From assembly GCA_004794655.1 (NCBI GenBank), contig SMMW01000559.1, positions 2,666,001 through 2,730,000 of the forward strand: a stretch of DNA of 64,000 nucleotides, read 5' to 3'. This stretch comes from Marisa cornuarietis. Its lineage: Eukaryota; Mollusca; Gastropoda; Architaenioglossa; Ampullariidae. The position numbers and the translations under genes are program-made. The notes below the pieces were generated by a model. It had not been told where the DNA came from and ran no database searches. It saw only the letters and a program-made list of their open reading frames with translations. Shown here in pieces: positions 16,485 through 28,300 of the stretch. Each line of letters starts with the position of its first letter. The stretch's first letter is position 1.

Positions 16485-19400
16485 CTGTTACACAACAAGT
16501 GACTGCCATAAAATGCTCTATACAGCTGGTGCAAAAAGCCTGTACCAACTTTCCCTGACAATGAATGGCGGACTAGCATAAAATGTAGGTTTTTCCCATC
16601 AATGAACTTCCTACAAGAGTAAGAATGATATGACCATGTGCTCCTAAGGTGCAGGAACTGTAGGGAGGAAGGTACAGGGAAAGACTGGAGAAGACAGTGA
16701 CCCAAAACACAAACAATACTCTTCATTGCTCACCACTCAAAAGATCAAAATCGTCGAGAGCACTAGCAGATTTGGCTGGGGAATGATCATTACTACGAGA
16801 CGACAGGAGATCAAATTCATTGTCAATAGTTGTTGCACTGTTGGTTCCACTAGTTCCATTAGCAGTTGCAGAAACAGATATCCCAAAGGCATCAAGTGAT
16901 GGACTTCCTCCCCATGCACCCCCTGCTTGTGGAACAGGACTGGCAGACCAAGGGTCACTCTGAGAGCCTGAAACTATCATGAATATGCAAACATAAATGA
17001 GTTTAGAAAAGAACAAGATGGTTAGGAAGGAAAGAATTTCCTAATGTATGTCAAATTTAAAATGTCTCACCACCAGGAAAAATACCATTTTTAGTGATAA
17101 AATTTCTTTCTTCGACTACTTACCAGATGACAGGACTATATGGAGATCACCCTCTAGCTACCTCAAATCCAGCTGTCCAAACCCGTGCAACATGGTAGGA
17201 CTTGAAATCAGCTCAGCCCACCTCCCATCCCACCTGTCTCGCTAGTGAGCCTCTCTATTCCAGTTTTAAGACTGATGACAGATTTGCTTACAGAGATTAA
17301 ACATTATGAGATGGTGCCTAAAGACAAAACTGGCTGCAAGAACTAAATATGTATCAGGTAAGAATCAAAATCGAACACACATTTTTAAGCTATAAACAGC
17401 AGGACATGAAATGGAAAAAGAAAGCTTGGCCTGAACAGTGTCATATCTATCAAAGGCATCACCTGGAGTGGAACTAGAGCGGGGTGTAGAGCGTGCTGGA
17501 CTGGCAATTGGCATACCCCAGGGATCAGTCGCAACATTAGGAGCTGCTGCTGGAGATGGCTGTGGACGAGGGGCAGCAGCCAAGTTGGGTGTTGATGACT
17601 TTGTTATCGCCTGTCCCTGTGAACCCCATGAATCAACTGCTGGAGCTGGTGGTTGCAGAGGAGATCCCCAAGGATCTGTGGGTTGGGGCTGACGAGACAA
17701 AGGCATGCCCCAAGGATCCGTGGCTGCTGCTGCTGCTGCTGCACCCAGACTTGAGTTACTCATGTCAAGGAGACTGCCTGGTTGTGTCTGGCAACCCACA
17801 AACATTTATGTTGGAAGACATAAGTATGATGCTTTTATCTTCTAAATGACAAACTGTTTCAAACATTCTTTAAGCTTTCACATATTAATGTAAAATGTCT
17901 GATCACATTTATGGATAAATGAAACATGCCATGCTGGGTAAAATATTGCAATGCAAAGAGGGAAATGATGTCACATTGCACAAACCCACACATATGATCA
18001 AACTTACTTCAAAAAGCACTAACTCATGATCTATGTTTAGATCCCACTTTTTTTTTATTTTGTTTTAATAATTTGGTAAAGTGCTTCTCATGGAAGGGAT
18101 TCATCACTACACCATGACACCCAAAAAGAACTGAATATACTGATGATAATGATGGTCTAGCATTTATAACAGGTGAACGAGGCACCTATCGAAACTGATG
18201 AAAAATACTCTGCACACAACTACCCTTGACTGGCCTTTTATACTTTTCCTGCCTTCAATAAATCTTGAAAACTGAATCTGGTATAAACTAGACAGACTTT
18301 TAGCACCACCGCGAAAACCCTTCTCCCCCGTGGAAGCACACTTTTCATTTCCCATACTTTGTCTAAAACAAAAGGTTGAATGCACCAAAACTGTATCTTG
18401 CAGTTGAACTCAGCAAGAAAAATTATACTTTAAAAATAAGAAACCATACATACAGCTTTGTAACATTCTTCAAAAATTAATACAATAAACTTGTAAAAGG
18501 GTAATAATAACATACAACTATAACAGTCTTTCCCTACAAAAATGAAGACAATTTACTTTTAAAAGTTAAAAAAAAGGGACAATAATAATGAAAAGTATAT
18601 GCACGCTGCTTCCTTTGTGTAGAGCAAAGACATGAGTCAGGCAATGGACACCAAGCTTGCATAATTTAAAACAAATCAAGCACCCATCCACAAGCATGTC
18701 ACAAGACTCAGTGTAACACTGCATGTTTTGAAAACAAGCATGTCACAAGGCTCAGTGTAACATTGCATGTTTTAAAAACAAGCAGATTTCACTACATCAG
18801 ACATTCAGACTACAACATAAAAACACAACAACACAAATAGTTATATCAACACTTACACCAGATCAAATACAAGGCAAAACTTTTTTACTCTCGCACACCT
18901 CAGCAAGACTCATGCATATGTGCACACAAACATATATAATCACACAACAGTCATTTCGAAAAAAAGTCTCCTAGGTAGCAATGTAATAAGACATATATAT
19001 ATTAAACACAATATGAGTGGACAAGTTACCAAAGCATATACCAAAAAAAACAACAACAAAAACCAAGAAACACATGCATTCATCATTCCAGCAGTCACAC
19101 TAAATGAAAATAATAATGCAACGTGCAGCAGCTGATGCACATATTTTTAACGAATGCAAATCATATCCTCTGTAGCATGGTTAGAATGTCATTTAGCCCC
19201 AAAAGTATTTCTGAACTACTTGATCTTTCTTTAAAAAAAAACAACAACAACAAAAAAGTATGCACTATACTGGCAAAGTAGAAGAAGAGGTCTGCATAAT
19301 GACAGCTAAACTCAGACATCACTAGAATGTGAAGGTAGAATCAGGAACAACGTATGACAAGTTTCCATTTTAATGGCTAGGAATCCAGCAATGTATCATA

Positions 19401-22400
19401 AAGTACAGTTTCACTATGGACCATCTAATTTAGAGTTAAGACAGCCAGAACACAAAACAGAGGCCTGTAATTTATATTGAAATACAATTCTACTTTGGAG
19501 CATCTTATTTACAGCTAAGACATTCAGAACACAAACCACAGGCCTGTGAAGGAAAAAATTGTGAATTTATAAAATATGTAGACTTAAGAACCACAAACAG
19601 ATTGACAGATTGACTACTACAGCATGTTTAGAATGTCTGAAATTTTGAAATTTTATCAGTGGCTTAATAAATGAAATGGAAAGAAGAAAGCTTGGCATAA
19701 GAACAGGATGGCTCTATGCTCTAGAGCTCAAAGCATACGTACAGCATGCTACAATTCAAAAGCATGGGTTTATGTGCAATACTGGTAAAGAAAATCTTTT
19801 CTTTTTAAAATATATAAAGGGCTGAAAAACAACTAGAGGAACTGTTTGAAACACTTGCAGTATGGTAACACATGAAAGGAGAAGTGTTAAATGGTTCATG
19901 GTCTGGCAGGGCATGGAGAGAAATGTCTGAAGGATGTGGAGGGACAGGTGTCTGGAAGGACATCGGGGAGGAAGTGTTGGTAATTTGGTGATTCAACGTG
20001 GACTTTTTAATCACACAAGACAAAGTCATGCATCTGCACAGCTATTACTGAGGCTTACACTCTGTGCTTGCTGCCTTTTTCTGTCCTAGATAAAAACAAA
20101 AAGGTGAAGACAAGGAAAAAAACTTCAATAAAAATCTAATGAGTTCACAACAAAACTATAAAATTTTATAGGCACAGGATAAAATTTATGTTGATCCAAA
20201 TGGTCAATAAGCATATAAAGGAAACAAAAACTGCATGCTATCACCAAAATCAAATTTATAAAAGAAGCAAAACTAAAAAAATTCTTTGAAATGATATACA
20301 CATTAAAAACTACATAAATAAATAATGAAATAAATAAAAGACTTTTGAAGCTCTGCATAGCTCAGCCTGACTTCAGTAAATCTTCTTTTAAACATGGATC
20401 ATATCAGCATAAAAAAACTCAATATTTTTATTGCTATGAAGATTTTGTATATATTTCCTGTGTACTAGTTTTGAAAGGTATAATAAAGGGTTGAAGAATG
20501 CTCACTGTACCAACAATCATCTATAGAACAAACACTATACCAAAGCACTGGCACTACAACACACCTGATGTAATTAGCATACTGCTTTCATATATTCTTG
20601 ACTCATTCATGTCAAAAATTAGACAACCATCTCAAATAAACCACCTGCTACAATACAACAGAAGCACACCAGCTGAGCACGATGTCCAAAGAACATGATG
20701 TGCACATGAATCAATACAATGGCTATCATCGCAACAAAACAAAGTTCACACAAAGGATGAAGCATGTTGTGCTAAAAACTTGTGAAAGAGTATTTACTTC
20801 AGTTTTTCAGAGAGTCTGAGTAAGATAGGATCAGAAGGAATTCCGTTTTTCTGTACTTCATGCATCTATAGCTAAAGCAGTGCCTTTCAAAGGGCCCTTG
20901 AAATAATAATAATAATGTCCACTTACATTGCATCTTATATCAGCACTAATGACACGATAACTGGGCTTTACACATCACAGCAACCACATGCGCCCATAAT
21001 AAAAATGAACTACAGATGACAATAAAAAGAGCAAGGCAAAGACTTAGCAAAGTTGCAAGGGAGATCACTGCAGACTGAAAGTCAAAGACATTTAAGAAAA
21101 TCTTAAGTAAATCAATGCTTGTAAGATGAGGAGGCACTGACAGGTAACATCATATGAAACAATAGAAAGTTATCATTGCTGGAGTCAATTAACCATGACT
21201 GAAGACTGCAGCTGTTAAGAAAAAAAAATGGCCCAAGTGAATGACATACTCCAGACTAGGAAGAACTTCAGTGCAGAAAAAATAAATCCAAGCCATATGC
21301 AAAATTTGAAAAAATAGCCACAACCCAGTTGAAGTAAATGCAAACTTGATGATCCATCATCGACATCTAAGCAAAATTACATCTACAACACAGAAACAAA
21401 AACAAGGAAGAGCTCTCCCCCTCAGCCTGCAAAAAAGAATTAATAAATGCAGAGGTTCTTGTGTCAAGCTATCTTGGCTTTCAAAACTTTTCCAGACCTT
21501 AAGTATATTCTGGCTTAGGTTTGGAAATTTCGAATGACCACAAGCAATAAAATACAAAAATGGAGATAAACAGTCCCCACCTACCCCCAAAAATATCTAT
21601 CACCACATCCTCCATAATCTGGTTCGCTGCCAGAATTGTGATATGACTAACTTAAATTGCACAGTCATAAACATATAAATTAAAACATGATGAAAAATGA
21701 TGAATAAGATAACATGATCTGTTAACCAATGCTATCAAGTTGTTCATATTCACTGACATTGAAGGGCAGATAAGCAGCAGTTGACGGACAAACAGAGCTA
21801 TGAGCCATATGAATTTTCTGCTGTGGGTTCAAAAATCTTTCCGATTCAAACCAGCCAACACTTTATTTTTATGGAAGAAGGGTAATGAATAACTTCTTCA
21901 ATCAATGGTTCATTCATTTGCAGAACTAACTGTAAGCCACCAACCTCCACTACTGTTTTCTTGCTCTGTTCTATGGCCATTTGTAGCTTGAGGTCATCTG
22001 ACTTTTGTTTGCGGAGTTCTTCCTCATGTTCCTCTTTGCTCATTGCAAGTGCAAGCTGAAGCTGTAACTCCTCCTCACCAGCAGATGATGGACGAGCACT
22101 TTCCATCTCTGAGGGTGTTCCAGCACTGCCACTACCAGGTGATGCTGAAAGGTGCCAGATTTAAAGAACAATAAGGATAAATAAGATAATTTATTCAGAA
22201 AGCATGATTAAATCTGTTCACACATTGTGACTTTCTACTACTGATATATCCCTTTTCTAATTAAGGTCAAACAAGCTCCATATATCTTAAAACAATTTAC
22301 TGACTTACGTTAAAAAGATAAGGCTATTTCCTACTAATTAGCATTTGCCACATAGAAATCAAAGTAACTGTAGAAAAACTGATCCAGGCAAAGCTACCTT

Positions 22401-23336
22401 CTGGATATATTTCTGGATCATGCCAAGTCACAACAACCCTCCCACTAAGAGAGTGGTGGGGGAGAACAAGAGAGACATATGATGAGACTTACAGTCATTG
22501 CAGCCTGCTCCTCCATATGGATCCGAGTAGCTCCCTGATCCTGACTGTAAAGTCGGACTGCCACCCACACGCTGTGAAGTGTAAACCAAAAGAAATCAAA
22601 GAGTCTTAATCCTTGAGGGCCTTGAAACCATACTATCATGCATTATACCACGTACCAAATAATAGTCAAACTTACAGTTCAAACATGTATTGTTGAAAAT
22701 TCATGTTTATTAGGCACATAAAGAGAAAACTCTGAACTGTAAAGAGTTAAATAAACAGTGCAACTGAACAAATATAATTATTATGCCAGCATGAAGCAAC
22801 ATGCCAACACAGTTCTTGCAATCAAGTAAAAATATACTTGCCCTACTCCCTCCACTTCCAACACCCATGGCATTCTGAGCAAAACGTTCTTTTGCCTTGA
22901 GAGCTTTTGCTCTCTCATTTTTCAGCCGTTCATCATCTGACAGAAGAGCCACAAGTTGCTTGGCTTTTTCACGCACATTCATTCCCTGATCCTTGTTGTC
23001 AGCATCAATGTGCTGAAAGGATGTGAGAGTCTTGATGGCATGAAAGTTTTCTTTGCACTGCTGTGCCACTTTTTCACTCCCTGTTTTGATAATATAGTCC
23101 AGCAGCACAAGAGATTTGTAAACATGGCGCCAGTTTTTACCATCATCGTTAAGCCGTTTCCATATCATTTGCATTATCTCTGTGAAGGCCACCACATTGT
23201 ATGTCAAGTCTGCCACTTCTGACATTAACGTGCTGGATGGGCCCCATGGATCATTTGATGTTGCTTCTCTTACTTTCACTTGTGCATCTGAGTAATTTTT
23301 TACCACATTCTTTAGCGTTCTGCGAATGGTAGGCAT
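15759..23336 (-). CDS. Epsin (ENTH-domain endocytic clathrin adaptor), complete
   Basis: Seven coding exons, given in plus coordinates but read right to left: 22842-23336, 22493-22571, 21945-22144, 17463-17787, 16734-16967, 16332-16484 and 15759-15970. They give 565 residues, close to vertebrate EPN1. In family members the ENTH domain binds PI(4,5)P2 and bends the plasma membrane, UIMs bind ubiquitinated cargo, DPW motifs bind AP-2, and NPF motifs bind EH-domain proteins such as Eps15. All of these elements are present in the canonical order. Phase continuity fixes every junction. Two splice sites are unusual: the ENTH exon ends at a GC donor (AGTAGG/GCAAGT) and the UIM exon at a weak GTTGGT. 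The start is the first Met of the conserved ENTH domain. The gene diverges from the membrane-protein gene at 25 kb and converges with BTAF1. I cannot tell which EPN paralogue it corresponds to; invertebrates usually have one (liquid facets type). Confidence 0.95.
16128..16190. repeat. three tandem 20-22-bp units in an epsin intron
   Basis: The unit CTGTG-CA/TA-repeat-CTGGGTTAT occurs three times in a row with small length changes in the CA run. It lies in the intron 15971-16331. Confidence 0.85.
16734..17787 (-). CDS. epsin exons 4-5 (coding): DPW region
   Basis: Exon 17463-17787 encodes SLLDM (clathrin-box-like), a run of seven Ala and three DPWG motifs plus one DSWG variant. Exon 16734-16967 adds SDPWS and two EFDLLS/DFDLLS motifs, which resemble clathrin or adaptor ligands. 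The Pro/Ser/Ala-rich composition indicates disorder, as in all epsins. Both exons join in phase 1. Confidence 0.9.
18691..18778. repeat. 44-bp tandem duplication
   Basis: Two adjacent 44-bp copies start at 18691 and 18735 (CAAGCATGTCACAAG) and differ at three positions. A truncated third start (CAAGCA) follows. Confidence 0.9.
19405..19549. repeat. 79-bp-period diverged tandem duplication
   Basis: Two copies of about 66 bp, offset by 79 bp, run from ACAGTTTCACTATGGA or ACAATTCTACTTTGGA to GGCCTGTAA or GGCCTGTGA. They share roughly four bases in five, so this is an older duplication inside the epsin intron. Confidence 0.7.
19859..19951 (-). CDS. candidate 31-codon epsin cassette exon
   Basis: On minus, a good acceptor (pyrimidine tract ending GTCCTTCCAG) opens a 93-base open segment that can close at a GC-type donor (ACT/GCAAGT). 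Both ends are phase 0, exactly the phase between the UIM and DPW exons, so inclusion would keep the frame. It encodes HEPFNTSPF inside a Pro-rich stretch, recalling the short PF-containing adaptor ligands elsewhere in epsins. This is inference only. If the donor is not used, the frame stops about 17 codons later. Confidence 0.3.
20905..20985 (-). repeat. SINE-like 3' tail with ATT run
   Basis: Read on minus, a TATAAG-containing segment leads into ACATTATTATTATT, the same arrangement as the (ATT)n tails at 58.1 and 62.1 kb. It is a fragment only. Confidence 0.4.
21945..22144 (-). CDS. epsin exon 3 (coding): two ubiquitin-interacting motifs
   Basis: The exon encodes EEELQLQLALAMSKEE and DDLKLQMAIEQSKK, both fitting the acidic-x-x-Ala-x-x-x-Ser UIM pattern. 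The acceptor CACCTTTCAG is strong. The donor GAG/GTTGGT is poor but keeps phase 0 into the next exon. If it is not used, the frame reads on to a stop at 21846 and adds about 32 residues, giving a short protein with ENTH and UIMs only. Confidence 0.85.
22842..23336 (-). CDS. epsin exon 1 (coding): ENTH domain
   Basis: These 165 codons hold the entire ENTH domain. The stretches VREATSNDPWGPSS, NWRHVYKSLVLLDYIIKTGS and VREKAKQLVALLSDDERL match epsins closely. The basic N-terminal MPTIRRTLKN is where family members form the membrane-inserting helix 0. Upstream on minus is either an acceptor just before the ATG (AATCAG) or one about 30 bases earlier (GGGACAG). The 3' junction is a GC-AG donor. Confidence 0.95.
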
Positions 23337-23337
23337 T

Positions 23338-24230
23338 CTGATTTTTTTTTAATATCACCTGTCCCAGAACTGAACTATGTTGTTTCATAAATGCAAAAAC
23401 ATCATTCTTGGCAGTCTGCTTCTTCTCTGTGTTACAACATGCAAATTATGAAGATGATCCTGAAATATGGAAAAATATAGAGCTGAATTTCAAAATAATA
23501 ATACACAGATAATAGCTCTGTGAAATGAACTCTTGTGATGACGAATGTTTCCTTAACATTTTCTTTTTTAGTTAGGGAATATACTTCTGAGAAGGTTTGG
23601 TGACACTGCAGTAAATGTAAAATGCAAAAGCCAAAGAGACACCGTTTTAGCAGCTTATGTTTGAAAAGATATTTGTTTGTATTCTTGTATTTGATGACAG
23701 TAATTCTTTCTACATGCATCTACTTTACTAGACGATGAGTTTTCTTGTAAGAGGTGGAAATCGCTTTTATGTTATTACATACATTTAGTAACACACTATT
23801 ACAAGTATTGCCAGTACGGAATTAGGGAGTCATCATTAGAATCCTAATGCTCTTCACTAAATTAAAATAATAGTAATTTATAGTCGACTGCTAATAACAT
23901 TAAGCATCCTACATAAAACACATATAAACTGTAATTAGAGATTTCGTTTAAACGCCTACGCCTTCATAAAATGATTCAGTTTATGGATTTCGTAATTTGT
24001 TAACAAAATTTCAGGGTGAGTCAAGGATTTTACCTCCCCTCCCAGCCACAATTCGAGTACAGGTACGTAACCAAAGTTGTCAGTCAAGCGATGGTAACAT
24101 ACAGATCACAGTCATAACACAAAAATAAAACATATACTTACATACCACAAATAAAGTTACTTCGCGGGTACTGAACACTCGGCTTTCACACAGAAGTTAT
24201 CTTCCTGAGTCTGTCGTGGTAAAATGGCGG
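23338..24230 (-). other. epsin 5' UTR: non-coding first exon and first intron
   Basis: On minus, a donor (GGTAT/GTAAGT) leaves a likely non-coding exon at 24143 to about 24230. The intron then runs to the ENTH exon. No ORF in between looks coding. The transcription start is placed only by the promoter motifs next to it. Confidence 0.5.
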
Positions 24231-24250
24231 AAGTGTACTTCCTGTTATGA
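24200..24250. promoter_or_regulatory. probable bidirectional promoter core (ETS/YY1-like)
   Basis: AAAATGGCGG at 24221-24230 resembles the YY1 element, and CGGAAGTG (24228-24235) with ACTTCCTG (24237-24244) are ETS-type sites in opposite orientations. TATA boxes are absent. It lies between the divergent 5' ends of epsin (minus) and the membrane-protein gene (plus), as expected for a shared housekeeping-type promoter. The function is inferred from motif and position. Confidence 0.5.
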
Positions 24251-24567
24251 TTTGTTTGGGTGGAAAAAGTAAGAGCAAGCGGCTTGTAAGACTTTGTAGA
24301 AAAATTGTGCTTTTTATATAAACTTCTAAATGTAAATAATAATTCGGTTTCTTTAACATACGATGTTCATGTACTTGTTTTATTTAACTTTTTAAGCAAA
24401 AAGGAACGCAATAAAATTACTTTAACATGTTCCTTTAGCGGGGGTGACGAAAATCGTTGGAACAGCAATAAAGACTGTCGAGAGGCAGAAGACAACAGCA
24501 AGTGGTTGACACCGTTTGGAACCCAACGATCAAGAGGGAAATGGAGTACAGGTTTTGAGGGGATAAA
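24245..24567 (+). other. candidate non-coding first exon of the 25-36 kb gene
   Basis: The segment ends at a consensus donor (GATAAA/GTAAGT). It would be the plus-strand leader exon paired with the divergent promoter. No long ORF with known similarity lies in it. A matching acceptor is at 25230 (GCTGACCAAG). Confidence 0.35.
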
Positions 24568-25337
24568 GTAAGTGATGGTTTTCTTTTCTTTGATTATTTT
24601 CATCAAATAATAAGTTGTTGAAATAGCCAACGCTGATTTGTTGTTTAGTCGCAAGATAGTGTAGTATGGTTGCTACTTGGACTGGGGAACAATTATGAAC
24701 ACTGATGACAACGAGTAAAATTTATGTACTCCTGGTCCACGATCAGCAGTGTTGAAGTGTTAGTTATAGTGAAATATGTTTCGAGATTTTTGTGCGTTTA
24801 TAAACTTTTGACTATTAAGAAAGGGAAGAAATGAACTATAAGAAGACAAAAACTGAACTTGCACATGTGTAAAGTCCTGCCATTTCAGTACAGCTTTACG
24901 CGGTAATAGGTCTATCAACTGTAAGTTGAACAAAAGTGACTGAAACCCTTCAGCTTAAGAGGAGTATATTGAATTAAATAATCTGAAAGCACGAGAAATA
25001 TGTGTACTTACGATATAAAAGGTATAGTGTCTGCAAATGTCAAAGTGTCTATAGCCGACAAGAGTGACCAATGAATTTGACGTATTTGGACAGGCATGTC
25101 AGTGTATGTCTGTGCGTTAGAATCAGAGAGTGGTTGACAAGTTTTTCAGAACATTTGTTTATACTTAGGTAGGCTGACATTTTTATTATTAAGCATTATG
25201 TTTTGCTAATGTATTTTGTTGCTGACCAAGTCAAGGCATCAAAGGGAATGCTGCTGAGATGAGGAGCTGGCGTTGGGCGCATTGGAAGAACGTTAGACAT
25301 GTGGTATTCGTCGACAGCGGTCATCAGCCTCAGTGAT

Positions 25338-28300
25338 ATGGGCATTGACAGTGTAGTGCTGATGCTTCTTGCATCATTTATGCAAGGGACACCATGGGTA
25401 GAAAGTCAAGTGACCCAGCAATGTGAGTTGTTTTACTATGAACATTTGAACATTAGAGGCTGTTTACAAATTTAATTTAAAAAGCATATGCAGTTTATTT
25501 ACTTATTTATCAGTTTCTGTCAGTCCTGTTCAAGAGTGCTTCCACACTTGGTAAGAAGGACTTGACAAAAGCACTTTTCTTGGTGATCAGCTGTTTCCAT
25601 CTGTGGCTCGAGGGTAGTATTTGAAAATGGTGATGTAGAAGGGTTAGAGGGGTCAGTGATAATGCTGACAGTGTGCAGTGGTCTTTATGAATGTTGCATG
25701 TTGCATGCTCAATAGTTTACATTGTAAGTTATGTCAAGGCCAGAAAGTCTTTGCTGGGCAGTTTCAAAATTGTTTGGGTTTTGCTTAATATTTTGATTTC
25801 ACTGCTACATAAATCCATCATTTTTCTCTAGACAGAGTAGAGATGCTTTGAATGGAGTCTAAATTAAACACTTGAATGCTTTGAAATACAATGCTTTGAA
25901 ATGCAGCAGTTGTTTTTGGCACCAGACCCTGTCTTAAAGTGTACATTGTCTTAAGCAGCACTGCCTTCTATTGTTTACCAGGTCCCTCCTCTGTTGGCAG
26001 TCTTGTCTCTTTAAACATGGTAGCACCTTTCTCTTGGGAAAGGGAGGTTCTTTTTTTTTTAACAAAGGAGTTAGGATGGAAGCTTTCTTACAGCAGTTTC
26101 ACATCAACTAGAGCAGGGTTTCTCAACCTTTTACTTGTGATGACCCCCCAGATGAAAAATGGTACGTCTGTGCACCCCCTTTAGCCAGTAATACATATAT
26201 GAGATATGAGAAAATGACGGCCTTTGCGCTCCCGTTGTCAGGTTGAGAACCATGGAACTAGAGTGAGGGGCCATCAAGAAAGATAAAAAAAAATTAAATA
26301 CAGGCTAATTTTAGATGCTTAACTGTAGTTGTTTAAACGATGAGAATTTTGCCTGTACTTGGGACTTTTTAAAACTAAAATATTTTATAGTCATCTGCTG
26401 AGAACAGAGTATTTTAAAAAAGTTTGTTTCATTGTAGAAGGGCCGTGCTGGGAGCCTGTAATATCGATGCATTTCTTAATATAGAAGTAAAATGTTACAA
26501 TAGATGGTGCATATAAAATGGTAATCATATTGTGAGTTAAGGCAGAGTATAAGATATTTTTAATTATCAACATAGAGGATAAATGAGATTTACATGTTAT
26601 TTTGGCAAATATGTTGGAATATACAAATTTAAAAAAATATGCAAACTATTTATAATTTATGGATTTATGTTGGAATGTGTAGCACATGAATTCATGCTAA
26701 CACTATGCTTAAGCATCTGCTGAGCAACTTAATTTGGTAGGGAATGAGATTTAATACTGCAAAATCTTCAGGTCATGTAGAAAAAATTGTCATGATGGGT
26801 GAGATCAGGGAATCAAGGGATCATGTCTTGTTGAACCATAGTGTGAAAGGTCAGCCCATAAGCTTGAACCCAGAGAAAAACTAGCATTTCACAGTCCATG
26901 CCAACATGCTTAAAAACCATATGTACTTGTGGACCGGCAATTATCTCTATTAATGGGAGCACTGGGTATGAAGGAACTCACAAGTACATTCTTAATACCG
27001 GGAAACAATGGAATAAGGTGTCACATCCCCTAGAAGTTGTGAAATCTGTAAGTCAGAGATTATTTGCGTGGTAATCAGTGGGAGTGTAGTTGCCGGTATC
27101 CAACCATTATTCACTTTACATCCTTACCTCTGAGGAAGCCCATCATTGCTGCTCACTGCAGTAAGACAAGCTTAAAGATGAGGAAATAGATATAAACTAA
27201 TGATGAGAATGGTAAATCATTAACTCATTCATGGAGCACCCTGTTCTTTGTCAGATAACCACTCTTTGCTTTTGCATGTTCCCAATGTGAAGACATGGCC
27301 AGTCTACATAGTTTTCATCCAGTCATAGACACTCACCTTTCAAAGTCAGCAAACGCATTTAAAATGCATTAAAAACACATCATTTTCATAAAGACTATAC
27401 TCGAATTTCCGTCAGTTTGCAAACTGCTGTCTATTGCGTAATAGCCTGAATTGTCTAACACCTATTTGTCTGAAATTTCGATATTCTTGACATAATGTTT
27501 TATAATATTAGATACAACCTACACTGATCAGCTGTACTAAATATGCTGTGAGCACAAGTTCATATGTGAGTGATGGCCCACCGTACAAGCTTGTCATATT
27601 TACTTTTGTTAAAGTAAATAAATGCTGCAAATAAAATGTCATAAAATGACATATGCATTTAATTTTACTCCCTCGTTTTTCTTTACTAAGATAAGCTACT
27701 TACTTCATCTTGTGCTTCATATCTTATGATTGTGTATAAGCAGTACTGCATATTTCAATATTTAACTCATAGGCACCAGTGAAATTTAAAAAAAACGTTT
27801 TGCTTGTCACTTTTATTAAGTTCTATGTGGCCTTATGGAGGCTAGATTACAGGACAGCTTAATGACAGGTGTTAACTGCTGAGGCTCTATAGCTCAGTGG
27901 TTAGTGTCCTAAACTATGGAGCAGTCACTGGTTCAAGGCCTACTTATACCTGTGGCTAGAAAACTCTCCCTGCCCACCCAGCAACTGAGTGGGAGAAATG
28001 GGTCAGAGAAGGTAAAAACCACGGACCTTCATCTACTGGATAAGTGTCTCAGGTTTATATCCAGTGTAAGTCTCGGCTTTCCTTATCAGCCAGCCCGTGT
28101 TTCCGGTTCCGGTTTGCTGTTGCGAAGAGACACAGACCTTCATTTAATTTTAATAAAGGTCAGTGGTTTGCAGACATAAATGGATTCAAAAAAAATGGAC
28201 AGGTGCAATTTTTTGCATTGTTGGATGTCATACCAATAAAGCGAGATGTCGTTATCCTCAACAAAAGTAAACATCTATCCTCATCGCTATCATAGCTTAC

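Larger units (their letters stand above)
17788..21944 (-). other. large epsin intron (4.2 kb)
   Basis: This is the longest intron of the gene, between the UIM and DPW exons. It contains two imperfect tandem duplications, an A-rich microsatellite-like stretch near 19045-19060, an ATT run with a SINE-like tail near 20905-20980, and one candidate cassette exon at 19859-19951. I see no other gene. Confidence 0.7.

Noticed and set aside
17438..17849. Plus-strand ORFs over the DPW exon
   Set aside because: They are shadows of the epsin coding strand, which has the phase-matched splice sites and known motifs.
27878..27945. Possible tRNA gene (A- and B-box-like motifs at proper distance)
   Set aside because: The acceptor and T stems do not pair, and a SINE-like body follows. 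It is a tRNA-derived repeat head.
27916..28295. Plus-strand ORFs in the SINE and inverted-repeat element
   Set aside because: They lie wholly in repeat sequence with no transposase-like motifs and no splice link to neighbouring exons.
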